Part shown: positions 8,195 to 16,634 of the stretch, piece after piece
Layout of the letters: every line of letters begins with the position of its first letter
Numbering within the stretch: position 1 is the first letter of the stretch
Origin: Anaerotignum sp. MB30-C6
GTDB lineage: Bacteria > Bacillota > Clostridia > Lachnospirales > Anaerotignaceae
Direction of reading: 5' to 3'
Length of the DNA: 64,000 bases
NCBI RefSeq assembly: GCF_030908465.1
Contig: NZ_CP133078.1
Coordinates: 806,001 to 870,000 of the forward strand
The notes under the pieces: generated by a model
Told to the model about the DNA's origin: nothing
Seen by the model: only the letters and a program-made list of their open reading frames with translations
The model's database searches: none
Position numbers and translations under genes: made by a program

Positions 8195-8785
8195 ATGAGC
8201 GTTATAGATTTACAATGTTTTGAGTCTATGTGTGTCTCAAAAAATAGTCAAAATATCTATACGAATAGAAAGATTTTGAGCTTAGGACAATATTATGGAG
8301 ACCAATATATTATCTATCTTTATTTTCATCTGTTGCCACAATATTATATTGAACATCTGGAGCAAGCAAAACTCATTCTTTATAAAATACCATCAGTGTA
8401 TGGTAGAGGGACTACAAACATTCCCCGCCAGCAAACAGAACAATATAAGATTTTACCATTACTAGACTATTTTAGTTGTTATAGTAATATGTATACACCT
8501 CCACAATTAGATGTTAGTCGGGAGTGTGTGTTTCAAAGTGACGAAAGTCGTGCATATGAAGAAATAGACATCACAGATTTGGTGAATGACTGGTCAAATC
8601 AAGACTTGGAAAACAAGGGGATGATGATACAAGGAAACAATGACTCAGCTTTTCTTCAATATGCTTCTGATAAGTATGATGTTTTGGGTATGCGTCCTGT
8701 GATACGTATGACATATCAATCAAGTGTTTGTCCGCCGATGTCGATGAATCAGTGTAGCGTTCAAGTAAATAAAAATGAAGAGTGA
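8195..8785 (+). CDS. DNRLRE-like domain protein, possible spore/cell surface protein
   Basis: 196 residues. The C-terminal part carries the DNRLRE pattern: YEEIDITDLVNDWSNQ, then NKGMMIQGNND and a terminal RPVIRMTYQ. DNRLRE domains are beta-sandwiches in surface and spore-associated proteins of Gram-positive bacteria. No signal peptide is visible, which argues for assembly on the spore from the mother cell or for non-classical export. The ATG at 8195 is used because AAAGGAGGTGAGG sits 5-8 bases upstream; a GTG at 8186 lies inside that RBS. Divergent from the 100-residue gene; a 22-bp hairpin follows. Function is inferred. Confidence 0.65.
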   Translation: MSVIDLQCFESMCVSKNSQNIYTNRKILSLGQYYGDQYIIYLYFHLLPQYYIEHLEQAKLILYKIPSVYGRGTTNIPRQQTEQYKILPLLDYFSCYSNMYTPPQLDVSRECVFQSDESRAYEEIDITDLVNDWSNQDLENKGMMIQGNNDSAFLQYASDKYDVLGMRPVIRMTYQSSVCPPMSMNQCSVQVNKNEE

Positions 8786-8842
8786 CAATTCATTGTGTGA
8801 CAATTTTCATAGGGAATGTATTGTGTATTCTACGTTCTTATG

Positions 8843-8892
8843 TGCTCCTTCTAAGGTATCTGTTACTGGAAACAGATACCTTAGAAGGAGCA
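8843..8892. repeat. Perfect 22-bp inverted repeat (hairpin), possible terminator
   Basis: Two arms of 22 bases (8843-8864 and 8871-8892) are exactly complementary around the loop ACTGGA. The arms begin TGCTCCTTCTAAGG. Only a weak T-rich stretch follows, so it may be a terminator of the DNRLRE-like gene or an RNA stability element. Confidence 0.75.
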
Positions 8893-9121
8893 TTTAGTTA
8901 TGTTCTAAATTTGTTTTTGTGGATTTATTGTAGTTCAAAAAATATAGGTGATAAAAAATGACCGCAAACGCAAGTGAGATATGTTGAAATAGCCTCTTGC
9001 AGGTGTTTGCACAGTAACGCCGAAGCCACTTATGGCAGCAGGAGAAGAAAATAAATACTTTAGATAAAGGTTAATTGAAAATAGGAGAAAACCCGACATA
9101 AAGATATGTAATAGGTAAACT
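8893..9121. other. Non-coding stretch with possible RNA structure
   Basis: About 230 bases without a gene. Around 8962-9020 nested pairings GCAAAC/GTTTGC (outer) and GCAAG/CTTGC (inner) enclose TGAGATATGTTGAAATAGCC, followed by GCCGAAGCCACTTATGGCAG. This may be a structured RNA, but it matches no riboswitch consensus I know. Downstream lies the sequence GGAGAAAACCCGA, also present at about 4180. Confidence 0.3.
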
Positions 9122-9163
9122 AAAAGACGGACTACAAATCAATTAATTGTAATCCGTCCTTTT
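9122..9163 (-). terminator. Terminator of the DEAD-box helicase gene
   Basis: Inverted repeat AAAAGACGGACTACAA/TTGTAATCCGTCCTTTT. The A-run on the plus strand gives a T-run on the minus transcript. It probably acts in both directions. Confidence 0.75.
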
Positions 9164-9175
9164 CATAACTAGAAA

Positions 9176-10792
9176 TTATTTTTTCTTGCCTTTATCTTTT
9201 TTTGCGATTTCCATATGAATTCGTTTGTTTTTAATTTTTGCACCCTTCATGCCAACCAAAACATCTTTCACATATTCCTTTGGTACATCCACAAAGGTGT
9301 AGTCATCATAAAGGTCAATAGAGCCCAAGGCTTTACCAGGAACGCCAGATTCGTTAGCGATAGCACCAACAATATCCTTTGCACGAATTTTATTTTTCTT
9401 TCCTGAATTGATGAACATACGCACCATTTTTGAATCATCGCCGCCATAAATTTCAGTTCCGCCTAAATTGATATCATCAAGAACATCCAATTCGTCAACG
9501 TTTACGTCTGCAAGGTGATTTTTTAACAAAGCCGCTGCAATATCAATTGCGGCATAGTCCTCATTCATCAAGCGATCTACCAAATGAACGTATTTTGTCA
9601 AATGGCCTTCATTCATTACTTCTTTAATCTTTTCTAAGAAGATATTTGTTTTCATTTCTTCCACATCACTTAATGTAGGAAGTTTTTGCTGCTGAATTTT
9701 TGTCTTTGTATAACGCATGATATCACGCAGCTTAAAGATTTCTTTGCCAACACAGAAAGTAAAGGCTTTACCCTTACGACCTGCACGGCCAGTACGACCA
9801 ATACGGTGTACATAATACTCCTCATCCTGAGGAACATCGTAGTTAAATACTACATCGATGTCGTCAACGTCAATACCTCTAGCTGCAACATCAGTTGCAA
9901 CTAAGATTTCGATGGTACCGTTACGGAATTTCTGCATTACCTTATCACGCTGAGGTTGCTTCAAATCGCCGTGTAAGCCTTCTGCAAAGTAACCACGGCC
10001 CTGAAGAAGTTCCACCAAATCATCAACACGTTTTTTTGTATTACAAAACACAATGGCAAGGCGAGGATCATAAACGTCGATGATACGAGTTAAAGCATCC
10101 AGCTTTGTTCTTTCCTTTACATCGAAGTATGCCTGCTCAATATTGGGAACCGTCAATTCCTTACGAACCACCTTAATAAACTCGGGGTTTTTCAAAAATC
10201 TTCTGGTGATATCCAAAATTTCGGGGGATAATGTTGCGGAGAATAGCAGTGTTTGATGGTCTTCGGGAATTTTGGTTAATATCATTTCGATATCTTCACG
10301 GAAGCCCATATCTAACATTTCGTCAGCTTCATCAAGAACCATCATATTAACGGTTTCCATTTTTAAAGTGCGACGGCGCATATGGTCCATAACACGACCG
10401 GGTGTACCGATTACTACATGTGCTCCTTTTTTCAAAGCGGCAATCTGTCTGTCAATAGGCTGACCGCCATAAATGGGTAATACACGAATATTATCCTTAT
10501 ATTTTAGAAGTTTTCTGAATTCTTCGCTTACCTGAATTGCCAGCTCTCTGGTGGGGCAAAGGATTAATGCCTGCAAACGTCTGTCGTCAGGATTAACACG
10601 TTCTAAACAAGGAATACCAAAAGCTGCAGTTTTTCCTGTACCTGTTTGGGACTGACCGATAACGTCCTTTCCCTCTTTTACAACGCTAATTGCCATGGAC
10701 TGAATTGGCGTTGCTTCTTCAAACCCCATATCTAAAACTGCACGGCAAATTTCAGGGGATAAGTTCATGTCTTCAAATTTTAAATGTTCCAT
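9176..10792 (-). CDS. deaD: DEAD-box ATP-dependent RNA helicase with DbpA-type RNA-binding domain
   Basis: 538 residues. The helicase core motifs appear in order: Q-motif GFEEATPIQ, Walker A SQTGTGKTA, PTRELA, TPGRV, DEAD, SAT, then VATDVAARGID and HRIGRTGRAG. The last ~75 residues (from VRMFINSGKKNKIRAKDIVG) form a DbpA-type RRM, which in E. coli DbpA and B. subtilis YxiN/DbpA binds 23S rRNA. It therefore likely remodels rRNA during 50S assembly or at low temperature; the overall length is nearer CshA/DeaD. RBS AAGGAAA precedes the ATG. A leader of about 140 nt with a GAAA tetraloop hairpin lies upstream. Family is certain; the rRNA target is inferred. Confidence 0.9.
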   Translation of the reverse strand: MEHLKFEDMNLSPEICRAVLDMGFEEATPIQSMAISVVKEGKDVIGQSQTGTGKTAAFGIPCLERVNPDDRRLQALILCPTRELAIQVSEEFRKLLKYKDNIRVLPIYGGQPIDRQIAALKKGAHVVIGTPGRVMDHMRRRTLKMETVNMMVLDEADEMLDMGFREDIEMILTKIPEDHQTLLFSATLSPEILDITRRFLKNPEFIKVVRKELTVPNIEQAYFDVKERTKLDALTRIIDVYDPRLAIVFCNTKKRVDDLVELLQGRGYFAEGLHGDLKQPQRDKVMQKFRNGTIEILVATDVAARGIDVDDIDVVFNYDVPQDEEYYVHRIGRTGRAGRKGKAFTFCVGKEIFKLRDIMRYTKTKIQQQKLPTLSDVEEMKTNIFLEKIKEVMNEGHLTKYVHLVDRLMNEDYAAIDIAAALLKNHLADVNVDELDVLDDINLGGTEIYGGDDSKMVRMFINSGKKNKIRAKDIVGAIANESGVPGKALGSIDLYDDYTFVDVPKEYVKDVLVGMKGAKIKNKRIHMEIAKKDKGKKK

Positions 10793-10854
10793 TCTTTGTT
10801 TCCTTTCTTCTTATCTGAGCCGAAGAGAACCACAAAAAAGGAAGTTGCTTGTCA

Positions 10855-10962
10855 GAGGTTTCCCTCCACGTCTTCTTTCGACTACTAATTTAATTATGAG
10901 TGCTTTCGCAATTGGCATAATATTAAGACTTTTATAATATACCTTTCTAAATCCCTTTTAAA
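10855..10962 (-). promoter_or_regulatory. Promoter and leader hairpin of the DEAD-box gene
   Basis: On the minus strand TTTAAA (10957-10962) and TATTAT (10934-10939) are 17 bases apart. The leader contains GAGG-GAAA-CCTC (10855-10866), a GNRA-capped hairpin. Cold-shock-type leaders of helicase genes are often long, which is compatible. Confidence 0.4.
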
Positions 10963-11107
10963 GCACTGTTTTTTCTAGGTTTCCAAAAAAAAACCATACG
11001 CTCTATAATAACAGGGAAAAATATTAATTGCAAGGGTGAATTCTCTGTTATATAATGAATTGTTACTAATTTACAATAAATGCTTAGAATTAGGAGGAAT
11101 TTTGAAA

Positions 11108-11905
11108 ATGGAGATAATTAAGGCTATTATTTTGGGATTGATCCAAGGTTTGACAGAGTTTTTGCCAGTAAGCAGCTCCGGGCATTTAGTGCTGTTTCAA
11201 AACCTTTTTGGTATGGAAGAGGCAACCCAAGCATTTTCCATTTTACTGCATGTGGCAACGTTAGTTGCAGTTTTTATCTATTATTGGCGAGATATCTGGG
11301 AGTTAATTTGTCACCCCTTTCAGAGAACAACCGCACTATTGATTGCTGGTACAATTCCTACAGTGATCATTGCATTATTGTGTAATAACACATTTGATTC
11401 CATTTTTGGCGCAGGTAAATACATTGGTTTCAACTTCATTTTTACCGGATTAGTCCTTCTTTATGCGGATCGTCGCAAAGGCGGAAGAAAGAAAATTCGT
11501 AATATGTCCATTTTTGATTCGTTGGTGGTTGGCACCATGCAAGGTGTGGCAATTTTACCTGCTGTTTCCCGATCAGGTATGACCATAAGCACCTGTTTGG
11601 CAAGGGGAATGGACCGTGAAAATGCTGCAAGATTCTCATTCTTATTATCCATTCCTGCTATTTTAGGTGGTATGGTACTTACGATTAAGGATATGATAAC
11701 AGGTGAAGTGGTTTTGACGGATGCAATAGGCATCGTACCTATGGCTGCAGGTTTCATTATGGCTGCAGTTTCAGGTTACTTTGCCATTCGTTTTATGGTT
11801 AATATTATAAAAAAAGGTAAGTTAAAATGGTTTTCCATTTATGTGTTTATTTTAGGCGGTGTTTTGATTGTAGATCAGTTCTTATTGCATATGATTGTAA
11901 AATAA
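11108..11905 (+). CDS. uppP: Undecaprenyl-diphosphatase (BacA/UppP)
   Basis: 265 residues. The motifs GLTEFLPVSSSGHLVL near the start and AVSRSGMTIS in the middle are the two active-site signatures of UppP, a polytopic membrane phosphatase that recycles undecaprenyl pyrophosphate to the monophosphate carrier used for peptidoglycan; overproduction gives bacitracin resistance. About eight hydrophobic segments are visible. The ATG at 11108 follows AGGAGGAAT; a TTG at 11102 is an alternative, and the upstream in-frame codons from 11036 have no RBS. Monocistronic, with a terminator just after. Confidence 0.93.
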   Translation: MEIIKAIILGLIQGLTEFLPVSSSGHLVLFQNLFGMEEATQAFSILLHVATLVAVFIYYWRDIWELICHPFQRTTALLIAGTIPTVIIALLCNNTFDSIFGAGKYIGFNFIFTGLVLLYADRRKGGRKKIRNMSIFDSLVVGTMQGVAILPAVSRSGMTISTCLARGMDRENAARFSFLLSIPAILGGMVLTIKDMITGEVVLTDAIGIVPMAAGFIMAAVSGYFAIRFMVNIIKKGKLKWFSIYVFILGGVLIVDQFLLHMIVK

Positions 11906-11934
11906 GTTTACATTGCTTTTTAAAAATCGGAAAG

Positions 11935-11960
11935 GGTCGGTCTTTGAACCGATCTTTTTT
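11935..11960 (+). terminator. uppP terminator
   Basis: Stem GGTCGGT/ACCGATC with loop CTTTGA, then six T. Confidence 0.8.
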
Positions 11961-12077
11961 ATACATAATTTAAGAAAGAAAAGGGACTTTTAGGGGAGAA
12001 AAAAAGCACAAGTTGAAAAAGTATTGTTTTTTTAGTATGCTTAATATATTAGAAGAACAACGAAAGGAGGGGACTTT

Positions 12078-12782
12078 ATGTTTCTAAAGCAAATGTTTTT
12101 GGAAGAATCAGTATTAGGGCTCCAAGGGAACATCGAATTTATTCTAAGGATTATAATAGCTTGCATTTGTGGCGGTATAGTTGGTTATGAGAGAACAAGA
12201 CGAAGAAAAGAAGCCGGAATCCGTACCCATGTCATTGTGGCAGTAGGCTCAACACTGGTTATGATTGTTTCTAAGTATGGCTTCTACGATATACTTTTAA
12301 CACCAGGACTAAGCGTAGACGTGTCTCGAATTGCGTCTAACGTGATTACGGGGATATCCTTTTTAGGAGCGGGGGTAATTTTTGTTAAAAAAATCTCCAT
12401 CAAGGGCCTTACAACAGCGGCAGGACTTTGGGCAACGGCAGGTATTGGTTTAGCCCTAGGTGCGGGTATGTACACCATAGGTATTTTCACAACGATTTTT
12501 ATTCCTGCTATCCAAATTTTACTTCATAGTAATTTAAACAAGCAGGATAAGAATTTTGATGATACAATTTTAATTACATTTTATCATGCTCCTTCTGATT
12601 TTAGCGAAATCAAGAAAGATATGAGCGAAAAAAATATCGAAATTATGCATATGGAGATGGAAAAAAATCCGGATGGTACTGTTACAGTAGTATTAGATAT
12701 AACAAGGGATACTATGGTTACTTGCACTGATATAACTAGCTTTTTGGCCGAAAATCCTATGGTAAAGAGTTTTAAAATTTAA
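12078..12782 (+). CDS. MgtC/SapB family membrane protein
   Basis: 234 residues. The N-terminal ~140 residues carry the MgtC/SapB signature: ICGGIVGYERTRRRKEAGIRT, ITGISFLGAGVIF and GLTTAAGLWATAGIG, with four to five membrane helices. The C-terminal ~80 residues form a soluble ACT-like domain. In pathogens MgtC acts in low-Mg2+ adaptation by inhibiting F-ATPase; in soil and gut Firmicutes its role is less clear. RBS AAAGGAGGGGAC. A promoter-like TTGAAA lies about 65 bases upstream. Monocistronic with its own terminator. The upstream leader is short, so no long Mg2+-sensing leader is evident. Confidence 0.88.
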   Translation: MFLKQMFLEESVLGLQGNIEFILRIIIACICGGIVGYERTRRRKEAGIRTHVIVAVGSTLVMIVSKYGFYDILLTPGLSVDVSRIASNVITGISFLGAGVIFVKKISIKGLTTAAGLWATAGIGLALGAGMYTIGIFTTIFIPAIQILLHSNLNKQDKNFDDTILITFYHAPSDFSEIKKDMSEKNIEIMHMEMEKNPDGTVTVVLDITRDTMVTCTDITSFLAENPMVKSFKI

Positions 12783-12818
12783 GTATTTAGAATGAATTTA
12801 ATAAAAGGCTGCATAATA

Positions 12819-12854
12819 ACCCAAGACAGGGAACCTGTTTTGGGTATTTTTTTT
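12819..12854 (+). terminator. Terminator of the MgtC-family gene
   Basis: Stem ACCCAAGACAGG/CCTGTTTTGGGT (12 bp, G-T pair) with loop GAA and a long T-tract. Confidence 0.85.
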
Positions 12855-13003
12855 GAATTTAAGGCAGTATCCTAAGGAATTGACGTGTTATTATTGTGAA
12901 AAATAAAAACTGTCTGAATCATTCATTTGTAAACTCTTTTTTTTTGCGTTTGCTTACCAATGCTCAGGCAGGAAATAAACTTTCCATTTAGGAGGGCGTG
13001 GGA

Positions 13004-13630
13004 ATGGACATTTATATTAAGCCGATTGAAAAGGCACAAATTATTACAAGAAGGTTGGTTTTTTTAAAAGATATTGCCGAGGTCTTTATTGGAGGGCAAA
13101 CAAAGGGGGATATTGAGGGGATTGTAGTGTTTGAAATTCCTAAGGAAAAGGATGCAACTTACCTTATTTCTGTTATGGACGTAATTCGAGCCATCAACCA
13201 TCAATACCCTGATGCTACGGTCTCTAATGTTGGTGAGATGGATATTTTAGTGGAATATCATCAGAAAGCGAAAAAAGAAAATAGATATTTGGAGTATTTT
13301 AAGGTCTTTTTAATTTGCATTATTATATTTGCGGGGGCGGCAACTACCATTATGTGTTTCCACTCGGATACCCAGCTTCCAATAATATTTCAGAACTACT
13401 ACTATATGTTTTTTGGTGAAAATGTTGATATGCCTGCAATTCTATCTATACCATATTCCATTGGTTTGGCGGTTGGGGTCATGGTGTTTTTTAATCATTT
13501 TTCTAAAGTTTCAATTACGGATGACCCTACACCCATTGAAATTGAAATGACAACCTATGAAAAGGAAACGAATGCCAGCGTAGTGGACAAACTAAATAGG
13601 ATGCAGATCAAAGGGAGAGAAGGCGAATGA
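13004..13630 (+). CDS. spoVAA: Stage V sporulation protein AA
   Basis: 208 residues. The N-terminal soluble domain (MDIYIKPIEKAQI...) followed by two C-terminal membrane helices at about 100-120 and 145-165 matches SpoVAA, part of the SpoVA channel in the spore inner membrane that moves dipicolinic acid with Ca2+ into the forespore and out at germination. ATG 13004 is preferred over GTG 12998 because AGGAGGG ends seven bases before it. It overlaps spoVAB by 4 bases. A weak sigma-G-like pair (TGAAAAA, 16 bases, CATTCAT) lies about 100 bases upstream. Identity is good; the promoter is tentative. Confidence 0.85.
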   Translation: MDIYIKPIEKAQIITRRLVFLKDIAEVFIGGQTKGDIEGIVVFEIPKEKDATYLISVMDVIRAINHQYPDATVSNVGEMDILVEYHQKAKKENRYLEYFKVFLICIIIFAGAATTIMCFHSDTQLPIIFQNYYYMFFGENVDMPAILSIPYSIGLAVGVMVFFNHFSKVSITDDPTPIEIEMTTYEKETNASVVDKLNRMQIKGREGE

Positions 13631-14052
13631 TCACAAAGGCGCTGATGATTATTATAGGGTATTCCACGGGAATGGCCATAGCTGCAGGGGTATTTGCTTT
13701 TATTGCTGCCATTGGGATTGTACCTCGTATGGCTCAAAGAAGTCAAACAACAAAGTATATACGCTTATATGAAGATATGATTTTATTAGGTGGTCTTTTT
13801 GGTACAACGGCTATGTTTGTTGATTATCGTCTACCTCAGATTCCCATTTTAGCAGGGGGACTTGCCCTTGCCATTGGGGTTTTTGTGGGTGTTTTGGCGG
13901 TGGCGTTGACTGAGGTTTTAAACGTAATACCAATTTTAATGCGGCGAAGTAGAATAACCAAGGGACTTTCTTGGTTGTTATTAAGTTTTGCATTGGGCAA
14001 GGTTTTGGGTTCTCTGGTATATTTTTGCGTGGACGGATTTTATGTTTTATAA
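13627..14052 (+). CDS. spoVAB: Stage V sporulation protein AB
   Basis: 141 residues with about four membrane helices and the pattern FAFIAAIGIVPRMAQRS near residue 20-40, as in SpoVAB. It is a component of the spore DPA channel complex, with unclear individual function. It starts at ATGA overlapping the spoVAA stop. Unlike the usual compact operon, 259 bases then separate it from spoVAC, with a possible attenuator in between. Confidence 0.85.
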   Translation: MITKALMIIIGYSTGMAIAAGVFAFIAAIGIVPRMAQRSQTTKYIRLYEDMILLGGLFGTTAMFVDYRLPQIPILAGGLALAIGVFVGVLAVALTEVLNVIPILMRRSRITKGLSWLLLSFALGKVLGSLVYFCVDGFYVL

Positions 14053-14211
14053 ACAAGCGGGCAAGCAAGGAATGTTAGTTTTTGTGTAAAGCGGAAATAA
14101 GGGTCATAAAATGTGGTTGGTTTTCAGTGTCATAAGCTAAGAGTGGTGTCGAAATTATGTTTGTAGGGTGAAAGGGAACAAGAATTTATTAAGAGTTTTA
14201 GTTTCGACATT

Positions 14212-14252
14212 TACCTATAAGACTTTGGTAGCACAGTTAGGTATTTTTTTTA
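14212..14252 (+). terminator. Possible intra-operon attenuator between spoVAB and spoVAC
   Basis: Weak stem TACCTA/TAGGTA followed by at least eight T. Just upstream TGTCGAAA (about 14148) and TTTCGACA (about 14204) could pair over a long loop. This may uncouple spoVAA-AB from spoVAC-AD-AE. Confidence 0.35.
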
Positions 14253-14311
14253 CGTACTTGAAAATACTAGAGTTGAGTATTCTTAAAGTTGATAAACGAA
14301 GGAGGTAAAAA

Positions 14312-14758
14312 ATGGACACAAGCAAACGTGCCAAACAAGAGTATGATCAAATGGTCAAAAAAGCATCGCCAAACAGCCCGATCTTTATGGACTGTATCAA
14401 GGCTTTTTTCTCCGGCGGTCTGATATGTGGTTTTGGGCAATTATTATTAGATTACTTTAACGAAAGTTATACGGAAGATGAGGCTGCTTTATTGGTATCC
14501 ATTACGTTAATTGCAATTGCAGCAGTTTTAACGGGTTTTGGGTTATATGAAAAAATAGGCAAGCACTGTGGGGCGGGGACAATTATACCCATCACGGGAT
14601 TTGCCAACTCCGTTGTATCACCAGCAATTGAGTTTAAAAAGGAAGGTTTGATTTTCGGTACAGGGGCAAAAATGTTTATTTTAGCCGGGCCTGTTATTGT
14701 ATACGGAACTCTAACTTCCATGTTGGTGGGGCTAATATATTACTTTGTGGGTAGGTGA
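14312..14758 (+). CDS. spoVAC: Stage V sporulation protein AC
   Basis: 148 residues with three to four membrane helices. The segments KAFFSGGLICGFGQLL and CGAGTIIPITGFANSVVSPAIEFKKEG are hallmarks of SpoVAC, the mechanosensitive-channel-like subunit for dipicolinic acid passage. RBS CGAAGGAGGTAAAA. The stop TGA is 7 bases before the TTG start of spoVAD. Expected to be made in the forespore under sigma-G. Confidence 0.93.
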   Translation: MDTSKRAKQEYDQMVKKASPNSPIFMDCIKAFFSGGLICGFGQLLLDYFNESYTEDEAALLVSITLIAIAAVLTGFGLYEKIGKHCGAGTIIPITGFANSVVSPAIEFKKEGLIFGTGAKMFILAGPVIVYGTLTSMLVGLIYYFVGR

Positions 14759-14765
14759 TTATAAG

Positions 14766-15815
14766 TTGGGTGCGAAAAAAATAGGAAAGCAAACAGTACG
14801 CTTGAGCGAAGGTGTTCGCATTATATCTGCAGCATCTACAGTTAGTAAAAAAGAAGGGGAAGGGCCTTTAGGAAAGTATTTTGATAAAGTGATAGAGGAC
14901 TCTATGTTTGGGGAGAAAAGTTGGGAGTTGGCAGAAAGTCGATTTATTCGAGAAAACATGGAGCTTGCCGTTCAAAAAGCTGGTTTAAAGATGAAGGATA
15001 TAGACTACCTACTTTGTGGCGATCTTTTAAATCAATGTATAGCCTCTACCTTTGGGACAATAGATTTTCAGATCCCTTTTTTTGGATTATACGGGGCCTG
15101 CTCTACCATGGGAGAATCCATGAGCTTGGGGGCAATGTTAATTGATGGTGGTTTTGCAAATCATACATTAGTGGGTGCGTCTAGTCATTTTTGTGGAGCA
15201 GAAAAACAATTTCGTGCCCCTTTATCATTAGGAAACCAGAGGCCACCTACATCAAGTTGGACTGTAACGGGGGACGGGGCAGTTGTTTTAGCCAAGAAGG
15301 GGAATTTCCCTTGTATTACGGAAATAACTACGGGGAAGGTTATGGATATGGGTATTACTGACGCAAATAATATGGGGGCAGCTATGGCGCCAGCGGCAGT
15401 AGATGTCTTGGTAAATCATTTTCAAGATACAGGCAGAACTCCACAGGATTACGACGTTATTGCAACGGGAGACTTGGGGGATATTGGTCGAAACTTGGTA
15501 GTAGAATTGATGAAAAAAGAAGGATATACTATGTATCCTACAAATGATAAGGGAGGCCAATTTACCGACTGTGGCATCGAGATTTTTGATAAGAACGCAC
15601 AAGATACTCACTGTGGGGGGAGCGGTTGTGCTTGCTCAGCCGTTACATTTTGCGCCTTTTTCTACCCCAAGTTGATGTCGGGAGAAATCGGAAGAATGCT
15701 TTTTATTCCCACGGGAGCGTTGCTTAGTACCACCTCCTCTCAACAGGGACAAAGTATTCCGGGTATCGCCCATGGCGTAGTCATAGAAGGCTGTGGCGGA
15801 AAGGAGGGGAAGTAA
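14766..15815 (+). CDS. spoVAD: Stage V sporulation protein AD
   Basis: 349 residues from a TTG at 14766. The N-terminus TVRLSEGVRIISAAS and the segment EGEGPLGKYFDKV identify SpoVAD, a thiolase-fold protein that binds dipicolinic acid on the cytosolic side of the SpoVA channel. The thiolase-type region around FFGLYGACSTMGESM is present. The start is set at TTG 14766 because TAGGTGAT sits 8 bases before it; a TTG at 14745 would lie inside spoVAC without an RBS. Family length is about 335-345. The stop overlaps spoVAE by one base. Confidence 0.93.
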   Translation: MGAKKIGKQTVRLSEGVRIISAASTVSKKEGEGPLGKYFDKVIEDSMFGEKSWELAESRFIRENMELAVQKAGLKMKDIDYLLCGDLLNQCIASTFGTIDFQIPFFGLYGACSTMGESMSLGAMLIDGGFANHTLVGASSHFCGAEKQFRAPLSLGNQRPPTSSWTVTGDGAVVLAKKGNFPCITEITTGKVMDMGITDANNMGAAMAPAAVDVLVNHFQDTGRTPQDYDVIATGDLGDIGRNLVVELMKKEGYTMYPTNDKGGQFTDCGIEIFDKNAQDTHCGGSGCACSAVTFCAFFYPKLMSGEIGRMLFIPTGALLSTTSSQQGQSIPGIAHGVVIEGCGGKEGK

Positions 15816-16171
15816 TGCTCCCTTTTGCTAAAGCATTTGTTGTTGGTGGTATTCTTTGTGTCATTGGACAAATTTTAATTGATAAGACAAAGTTAACATC
15901 AGGTAGGATTCTGGTTCTTTATGTGTGCGTAGGCTGTATTTTAGGGGGGATTGGAATTTATCAGCCTATAGAGGAGTTCGGCGGTGCAGGTGCAACCATA
16001 CCTTTAACGGGATTCGGTTTTCGCTTGGCAGAGGGGGTTATGAAAGAAGTGGACTCTGCCGGAATTTTAGGGATATTCACAGGGGGCTTAAAAGCCGCCG
16101 CAGGTGGAGTAACGGCTGCTGTGGTATTTGCCTTTATTGTTGCTTTATTTGCCAACCCGAAAGAAAAATAG
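15815..16171 (+). CDS. spoVAE: Stage V sporulation protein AE (AEb type)
   Basis: 118 residues, three membrane helices, with GGAGATIPLTGFGFRLAEGV, the conserved SpoVAE/AEb motif related to SpoVAC. It completes the channel; no SpoVAEa or SpoVAF homologue follows. It overlaps spoVAD by one base and ends with a strong terminator. Confidence 0.92.
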   Translation: MLPFAKAFVVGGILCVIGQILIDKTKLTSGRILVLYVCVGCILGGIGIYQPIEEFGGAGATIPLTGFGFRLAEGVMKEVDSAGILGIFTGGLKAAAGGVTAAVVFAFIVALFANPKEK

Positions 16172-16186
16172 AAGGATAAAGAAAAA

Positions 16187-16222
16187 GCAAAGTCTTATTC
16201 GTGATAGGACTTTGCTTTTTTT
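16187..16222 (+). terminator. spoVA operon terminator
   Basis: 12-bp stem GCAAAGTCTTAT/ATAGGACTTTGC (one G-T pair), loop TCGTG, T-tract. Confidence 0.9.
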
Positions 16223-16605
16223 AAGGAGCGAGTACAGATTATGTTAAGGCCGCAAATAAATTTGTGAGTGAAAGACATGTAAAACGCAAAATTTATGATA
16301 AAAATTTTAGAAAAAAATAGCTAAGCATCAGAGAAAAATGTTGTGGGGAAAATGAATAGTTTTTTCGTTGATGATGATGTTTTTATGAATCAATTAATCA
16401 ATAAAACATGTCTTTGGTTTCTATTTAATTTTAAATGATCTTTACTTATTTTCTAAAAAGGTTATCTTTTAAGCCGAATAGGGGTATGGAATGAGAGATG
16501 TGGACATTCTTTTTGTGGATTTTTGAAGAAATATGTCGGAAAGCGGGTGTTTAAAGGTAACAAAACAATAGGTAAGATTTGCCCATGATTTTCGAGATTT
16601 GTTTC
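16223..16605. other. Non-coding AT-rich stretch
   Basis: About 380 bases with no gene, repeat or clear structure before the promoter of the HD-domain gene. I see nothing specific in it. Confidence 0.5.
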
Positions 16606-16634
16606 TTGAACGAAAAAAATAAGTATGCTATAAT
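16606..16634 (+). promoter_or_regulatory. Strong sigma-A promoter for the HD-domain gene
   Basis: TTGAAC (16606-16611), 17-base spacer, perfect TATAAT (16629-16634). The resulting leader is about 155 nt. AACGGAG (about 16646) and CTCCGTT (about 16748) could close it into one long domain. Confidence 0.75.

Noticed and set aside
8960..9060. Cobalamin, glycine or ydaO riboswitch
   Set aside because: Only short fragments (GCCGAAGCCACT, CAGGAGA) look similar; order and spacing do not fit any consensus I know.
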